Shown: positions 9,701 to 16,522 of the stretch, one piece after another
How the letters are laid out: the number at the start of each line of letters is the position of its first letter
Position numbering within the stretch: position 1 is the stretch's first letter
Origin: Clostridia bacterium
GTDB taxonomy: Bacteria > Bacillota_A > Clostridia > Oscillospirales > SIG627
Direction of reading: 5' to 3'
NCBI GenBank assembly: GCA_017508505.1
Contig: JAFVYT010000073.1
Span: forward strand, 1-16,522
Length of the DNA: 16,522 nucleotides
Program-made: the position numbers and the translations under genes
Notes under the pieces: generated by a model
Seen by the model: the letters and a program-made list of their open reading frames with translations, nothing else
Told to the model about the DNA's origin: nothing
The model's database searches: none

Positions 9701-12700
9701 CCGTAGCCCTCGGGGGTCTCAATGCCCTTGCCGCGCTCTTTGCACTCACGGATGATGGATGCGGCGGATACGTCGCGGGTCTCCAGAGGATGCATAAAGG
9801 GAACGCCGTCTACGTTGATGAGCATAGCACCCAGAGAGCGAACCTTCTCGGTTACCAAGGCACCGAAGATCTGCTCGGGGAATGCGGCCCCGGTGGGGTG
9901 ATACTGCAGGGTATCCTGATACAAAAGCTTGGCACCGGCACGGTAACCGAGGATCAAGCCGTCTGCGGTGGCACCGTAGTGGTTGGAGGTGGGGAAGCCC
10001 TGATAGTGCAGTCTTCCGCATCCGCCGGTGGCAATGATGACGGTCTTGGCGCGGGCAACCATAATCTCACCCGTCTCCATATTCATCAGCACCGCACCGG
10101 CGGCCTTGCCCTCCTCGTCCAGGATGAGCTCAATGGCGCTGGTGAAGTCTACTACGGGAATACCGCGGTTGAGAACCTCGTCCCGCAGGGTACGCATAAT
10201 TTCGGCGCCGGAGTAGTCCTTCGCGGCGTGCATTCTCTTGCGGCTGGTACCGCCGCCGTGGGTGGTGACCATCGTGCCGTCGGGCATCTTGTCAAACTCC
10301 ACGCCCAAATCGTTCAGCCAGGCGATGGCGTCGGGAGCCTCGGTCACAAGGCGGTACAAAAGCTCGGGCTTGTTGGCAAAGTGGCCGCCGCCGAGAGCGT
10401 CTACGTAGTGAATGGCGGGGGAATCATTCGGCTTGTCAGCCGCCTGAATGCCGCCCTCTGCCATCATGGTGTTGGCATCGCCGATGCGGAGCTTGGTGAC
10501 GATCATCACGTCGGCCCCCTTCTCGTGAGCCTCGATGGCCGCGCTGGAGCCTGCTCCACCGCCGCCGATGATGAGAACGTCCACGTCGTAGGTAGGATTT
10601 TCCAGATCGATCTGCATCCCCTTTACGCGGGAGTTGGCCTCCAGCAGAGCGCAGAGCTCAAGGGGCACCTTTTCCCCCTTGTTGGGGCCTACGGAAAGGG
10701 TGGTGAATTGGCTTTCGATGTAGTCGGGATGGAAGGTGGCAAGGAGGGTTTCCTTTTCCTCAGCCGTCATTCTTCTGGGCTCCATAGCGGCGTTGGTGGC
10801 ACGGTTTGCCTCCACCTTCGCCATGGATTCGCGCATTTTTTCGTTGTACATTGTTGTTTCTCCCCCTTACTTTTCGATCTCGCGGTTGTTGTAGAGCTCC
10901 TTGAGCTCCTCCAGGGGCTTCTGCATTAGGGCCTCCATCAATTCCTTGAAGGTGCCGTCCTTGATCTCCTGTACGCGATCCTTCAAATGGCCGCTTTCGG
11001 GAGCCAGATACTTGCCGTTGAGCCTTCTTGCCAGCATCGCCACCTGAGGATGGCTGATGCCTGCGGGACAACGGGAGGAGCAGACGCCGCACATTACGCA
11101 GTCAAAGCTCTCCTCGGCACACTTTTCATACTCGCCGCGCTGAGCATAGGCGATGTACTGCATGACGTTCAGGCTCTGGGTGCAGGCCTTGGTGCAAGCG
11201 TTGCAGCCGATGCAGGCGTAGATCTCGGGATAAAGCTGCATCATGATCTGCTCGGTGGGGCCGATCTTCTGAATGTCGTAGACCTGCTTGACGAGAGGGA
11301 AGAAGGGGAGCGTTGCGATGTACATATCCTCCTCGACCTTGGTCTGGCAGGCAAGGCAGACCTTCAATTCCGTCTGACCCTTGATGCGGTAGATGGTGGC
11401 GCAGGCACCGCAGAAGCCGTTGCGGCATCCACATCCGCGCACCAACTGGTACCCGGCATATTCCATTGCGCCCATAATGGTAAGATTCGAGGGTACGGCA
11501 TACTTTTTGCCGTACAGAAAAATATTCACGGTTTGTTCCATTATTCTCACGTTTCCTTTCGCGCAAAAATCAATATTCATCCGGCAATTCTTCCAGCTGA
11601 TCGAAGCGGAAGACCGGTCCGTCTTTGCAAATAAACTTGTCGCCCAGATTGCAACGGCCGCACTTGCCGATGCCGCACTTCATACGCATTTCCAGGGTGG
11701 TGTAGATCTGGTCCTTTTGGAAGCCCAGCTCCTGAAGGCCTGCCAGCGTAAACTTGATCATAATGGGCGGTCCGCAGAGCACGGCGGTCTTGTTCGTGTC
11801 AAAGCCCAATTCCTTGACGAAGTTGGGAACAAAGCCCACGTGGCCCTTCCAATCGGGCTCCTCGCGGTCAATGGTCAGATGAACGTTGATGCCGTCCTCC
11901 TTGCACCATTCCTCCACGATCTCCCTGTAATCCACAAGATCCTGCATGGAACGGGACCCGTAGACGATATCGATCTTTCCGTAGTTTGCGCGGTAGTGTC
12001 GGCAGTAGTTGATGACCGAGCGCAGGGGCGCAAGGCCGATGCCGCCTGCCACAAAGAGCATATCCTTTCCCTTGAAGGCCCCCTCCACGGGGAAGCCGTT
12101 GCCGTAGGGGCCGCGGATGGTCACGTACTGACCGGGCTCTACGGCGTGAAGGAAGCTTGTCACGCAGCCGCACTTTTTAATGGAAAACTCCAGAAACTCG
12201 GTGTTCGTGGGGGAGGAGGTGATGGAAAAGAGCGCCTCGCCCACACCGGGGATGGAGAGCATCGCACACTGCCCGGGAACGTGGATAAAGGGCTTCTTCC
12301 CATCGGGGGTAACCACGCGGAAGGTCTTGACGTCGGGGGTATCGACTCGGACGTCGGTGATGACGCCGATCTCGGGGATTAAAGCTTCTCTTTCCATTAT
12401 CGATCCCCTCCTATCTCTTTTACTACTTTTGCGATGTTCATGGCAATGGGGCACTTGGCCAGGCATCTGCCGCAGCCGACGCAGCCGAAGATCCCCTCGT
12501 TGTTTGCAGGGTAATAGACGAGCTTGTGCATAAATCTCTGACGGAAGCGCTCCAGCTGAGTCAGACGGGGCTGTGCCGCCGCCATCTGCGTGAAGTCGGA
12601 GTACATACAGGAGTCCCAACAGCGATAGCGCTGAATGCCGTGACCCGTGTCAAAGTCACGAATGTCGAAGCACTGGCAGGTGGGGCAAACGAAGGTGCAG

Positions 12701-15700
12701 GTTCCGCAGCCGATGCAGGCACCGGAGAGCGACGCCCACTTGGGGTCGTTGAAGTGCTCCATCAGCTTTTCCGGCTTAAAATGGTGGGTGGGAAGCTCTC
12801 TGAGGGGGAGGCGGTCAAGGATCTCGCGGATCTCGGCCTTTTTCTCCTCGACGGCACTCTCCTCGGCCTCCTCCAGAAGCTCGGAAAGGGAATCCAGGAG
12901 CGCCGTGCCCTTTTCGGTGTTGGCACGAAGGAACATTTCCTCTCCCACGTACCAGGCGCTCACGTCTCCGGCGGGAGAAGCGGCATCGATGCCGAAGTTG
13001 GTGCAGAAGCAGGTCTCCTCGGGCTCGGAGCAGGCGATGCTCACCACGGTCACGTGCTCTCTGCGATTTTTGTAGAAGGTGTCCACGGGATCGGCCAGGA
13101 AGACGCGATCCAGCACGTCAAAGCTTCTGACGTCGCAGGCGCGGGCTCCGAAAATGACGAAATCCTCGTTCTCCCGGCGGATGTCGATGACCTCGATCTT
13201 CTTTCCTTCTACCTTGAAATTTGCCATATTCTCTACCTGAGGGAAGAAGAAGTCCTTGGCAGAGCGGTTGGTGTTGCAGGCGCGGGAGAGTACATCGCCC
13301 TTTTCAAAGCGCTTGAAATCTGCACCGGCCTCGGAGTCTACGGGAAGATACAGCGCTTCTTTTGCGGAGATGGCGTCAAAGAGCGCGGGAAGGCGAATCA
13401 GATGGATCTTTTTCATCGTTTACTCTCCCTTCCGGAACGCGTCACCGGGTTCCATATCGTTTGTGGTGAAATTGGTCAGGGGCGCTCTCTCTTCGGGATT
13501 TTCGCCCGCCTGATAGGTGCCGTAAAACTCGTTGATGTCCTTGATGAATTTTCGGTTGATCAGGTGCAGGGGAATGCCCTGAGGACATACGCGGGAGCAC
13601 TCACCGCAGTCGGTGCAGCGCCCTGCCACGTGGAAGGCACGGATGATGTGGAAGTTCTGCTCCTCGAAGCTGGAGGCGGGAGCCTTAGACTCAATGCCGG
13701 AGGCGGCGTTGTCAAACACGCACTTTTCGCAGGTGCAGGCGGGACATACGTTGCGGCAGGCGTTGCAGCGGATACAGCGGCTCAACTCCTTCTGCCAGAA
13801 GGCAAAGCGCTCCTCGGGGGTAAGGGCCTCGAGCTCCTCGATTTTTTCAAAGCGGCGAGATTCCAAAACGGAGCCCTCTTCGCCCAAAATTTCATCGAAA
13901 AGGACGTGAGCGTGGCTCTTGCAGACCTCACACCGCTCTGCCATTGCATCTGCGCGGGAAACGGTCTTTTCTCCGTAAAGGGTGTCCACCGCAAGGGTCT
14001 CGCCCTCTTCACGGATGCCTCGGATTCCCTTCAGCCCAAGGGCACGGAGCTTTTCCACGTCGGCCTTCCCCTCGCAGGGGATGGCGACGGCCCATACCTT
14101 TTCACGCTTTACGCGGTGCTCCTTGATGAGCTGAGCGAGGGAGTAGGAGTCGCAGGGCTTCAAAAAGACGGCAACGGAGCCCTCTTTCAGGGTCTCCTTT
14201 ACCAGATATTTGGAAAGGTTCGGAGCGGAGAAGGCATCGTAGACCAGGTCCTGTTCCACCTCCTCGGCAGAGGTGAAAAGGTGGGGGGTCTGGTCATAGC
14301 AAAAATCGCCGTTCTTCCAGGCAAGCACGCGATCGACCTTGCCGGAAAGGAGAAGCTCCTTTGCTTTTTTGCGGATCATTTCTTGCATCTGAGGTCCTCC
14401 AATCTACGATTCTTGCCCAGACGGGTCACCGTGGCAACGAAATCGTTCATGGTAGCGGCAAACTTGGCACCCTCGGCGGCGCTGACCCATTCCAGACGGG
14501 TGCGCTCTCGCTCGATTCCCAGATAATCCAGCATGGAAAAGAGCAGGGTCATACGGCGGCGTGCGTAGTAGTTGCCGGTGGTGTAGTGGCAGTCTCCGGG
14601 GTGACAGCCGCAGAGGATCACACCGTCCGCCCCTCTCTGGAAGGCACGGAGGATGAACATCGGGTTGACACGGCAGGAGCAGGGCACACGGATGATCTTG
14701 ACGTTGGCGGGATACTGGAGTCGGTTGGTACCGGAGAGATCCGCACCCGCATAGGAGCACCAATTGCAGCAAAACGCTACGATGGTGGGTTCAAACTTTT
14801 CTTCTACTTGCATATTGCATCTACCTCCGCCATAATTTGACTGTTGGAGAAGCCGTGGAGATCCATGGCACCGCTGGGACAAGCGACGGTACAAGCGCCG
14901 CAGCCCTGGCAGACGGCGGGATTGACCGAGGCCACGCGACGCACCCTTGTGGTGCGGTCGGGCATTCTGAATTCCTTCTCCTCATAGGTGATGGCACCGT
15001 ACGGGCACACCTTCTCGCAGGAGGAGCAGCCGTTGCAGAGCATTTCCGAGGAGTGGGCTACGCAGGGGTTACAGGTCAGCTTGTCCTTATTCAGAAGGCC
15101 GATGACCTTGGCGGCACAGGCAGAGGCCTGCGCAACGGTTTCGGGAATGTCCTTGGGGCCCTGACAGCATCCGGAAAGGAAAATGCCTGCCGTGGGGCTT
15201 TCCACGGGACGGAGCTTGGGGTGGGCCTCGGTAAAGAAGTCGTTGGTGTCCATGGATGCGGTGAGCATCGTGGCCAAGGGACGGGCAGACTTGTCAGGCT
15301 CGATGGCCGCGGCAAGGACCACGAGGTCCGCGTCGATGACCATCTGCTTTCCTTCGATCAGATCCGACGCACGCACCATCAGTTTTCCGTTTTCGGGGGA
15401 GACCTTACCCACCATACCCTTGATATAGTGAACGCCGTATTCCTCTACGGCTCTGCGGTAAAACTCGTCAAAGCTCTTACCGGGGGTACGCACGTCGATG
15501 TAGAAGACGTAGACCTCCGTATCGGGGTATTTTTCACGGGTGAGCATCGCATGCTTTGCGGTGTACATACAGCAGATCTTGGAGCAGTAGGTCTTACCGC
15601 AGCCCTCTCCGCTTTCGCGGCTGCCCACACACTGAACGAATACGATCTTGTGGGGGTGGGTTCCGTCGGAGGGACGGAGCAGGGTGCCGCCGGTGGGGCC

Positions 15701-16522
15701 TGCGGCATTGGTAATGCGCTCGAACTCCAGAGAGGTGATCACGTCGGGAGACTGAGAGTAGGCAAATTCGTCATAGCCCTTCAGCTCGATGGGGTTAAAG
15801 CCCGTTGCCACGACGATGGCACCGTACTGTTCCTCTATGATGGTGTCCTTTTGCTTGTAGTCGATGGCGCCTACGGTGCAAACCTTGGAGCATACGCCGC
15901 ATTTGCCGGTCTTCAGCATCGTGCAGTAGTCGGGATCGATGGTGGCAACCTTCGGAACGGCCTGAGCAAAGGGAATGTAAATGGCGCGCTTTGTATCAAG
16001 GCCGAGGTTGAAGTCGTTGGGAACCTTCTTCTGGGGACATTTTTCGGTGCAAAGGCCACAGCCCGTGCACTTGACCTCATCCACAAATCTCGCCTTGCGA
16101 CGGATGGATACGTTGAAGTTGCCCACAAAGCCCTTGACCGCGTCCACCTCGCTGTAAGCGAAGATACGGATCTTCTCGCTTTGGGCCACGTCTACCATTT
16201 TGGGAGTCAGAATACACGCGGCACAGTCCAGCGTGGGGAAGGTTTTATCGATCTGGCTCATCTTGCCGCCGATGGTGGGCTTCTTTTCCACGATGTCCAC
16301 CTCAAACCCTGCGTCGGCAATGTCCAGCGCGGTCTGAATGCCTGCGATGCCGCCGCCGATGACCAGCGCGCGCTTGACCACGGGGCTTTCTCCTGCGGTC
16401 AGGGGTGCGTTCAGATGCACCTTGGCGATAGCGGCTCTTCCCAGAATGATGGCCTTTTCCGTTGCGGAGACCTTATCCTTGTGGATCCAGGAGCACTGCT
16501 CACGGAGATTGGCGATCTCCAC

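Overview
The window looks like a chromosomal segment from an anaerobic, moderately GC-rich Firmicute, probably a gut-type Clostridia (Oscillospirales/Christensenellales-like). This is inferred from AGGAGG-type ribosome binding sites, sigma-A-like promoters, clostridial-type proteins and a soluble iron-sulfur/flavin redox operon. No rRNA or tRNA is present to fix the taxonomy.

Left part (1-8931). A minus-strand pair, 142-2639, encodes an alpha/beta-hydrolase esterase followed by a two-domain protein with a C-terminal glycerophosphodiester phosphodiesterase (GDPD) barrel. It ends in a strong hairpin at 99-143. A divergent promoter region (2640-2794) also starts a plus-strand run: an amidohydrolase (2795-3598) and a PHP-type, histidinol-phosphatase-like phosphoesterase (3610-4410). 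A second near-perfect promoter (4438-4467) leads to a polysaccharide-deacetylase-family protein (4519-5412), then glyA (serine hydroxymethyltransferase), rdgB/HAM1 (house-cleaning NTP pyrophosphatase) and a DUF4886/SGNH-like lipoprotein. A terminator (8444-8483) and a weak promoter precede a small four-helix membrane protein (8542-8931).

Gene-free interval (8932-9255). This is T-rich DNA made of about 3.7 degenerate copies of a 75-bp tandem repeat. It ends in a 13-bp palindrome and then a 12-bp terminator hairpin. The second repeat carries a promoter-like pair, so a short terminated RNA is possible.

Right part (9256-16522, all minus strand). A tightly coupled seven-gene operon runs in from beyond the right edge. 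In transcription order: HdrA (partial), MvhD/FlxD, a FrhB-like 4Fe-4S protein, an AsrA-like 4Fe-4S protein, an FAD/NAD(P)H/[2Fe-2S] reductase (FlxA/PyrK-like), an HdrC/SdhB-like iron-sulfur protein, and a fumarate reductase-type flavoprotein that keeps the fumarate-reductase signature residues. The genes look like one soluble machine. NAD(P)H would be oxidised at FlxA, electrons would pass through 4Fe-4S relays and FlxD to the HdrA flavin (the bifurcation site in known Hdr complexes), and one branch would feed a fumarate reductase-like module with no membrane anchor. This electron-bifurcating NADH-dependent fumarate (or related enoate) reductase is the most interesting system in the window. 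The subunit identities are well supported; the overall reaction is inference.
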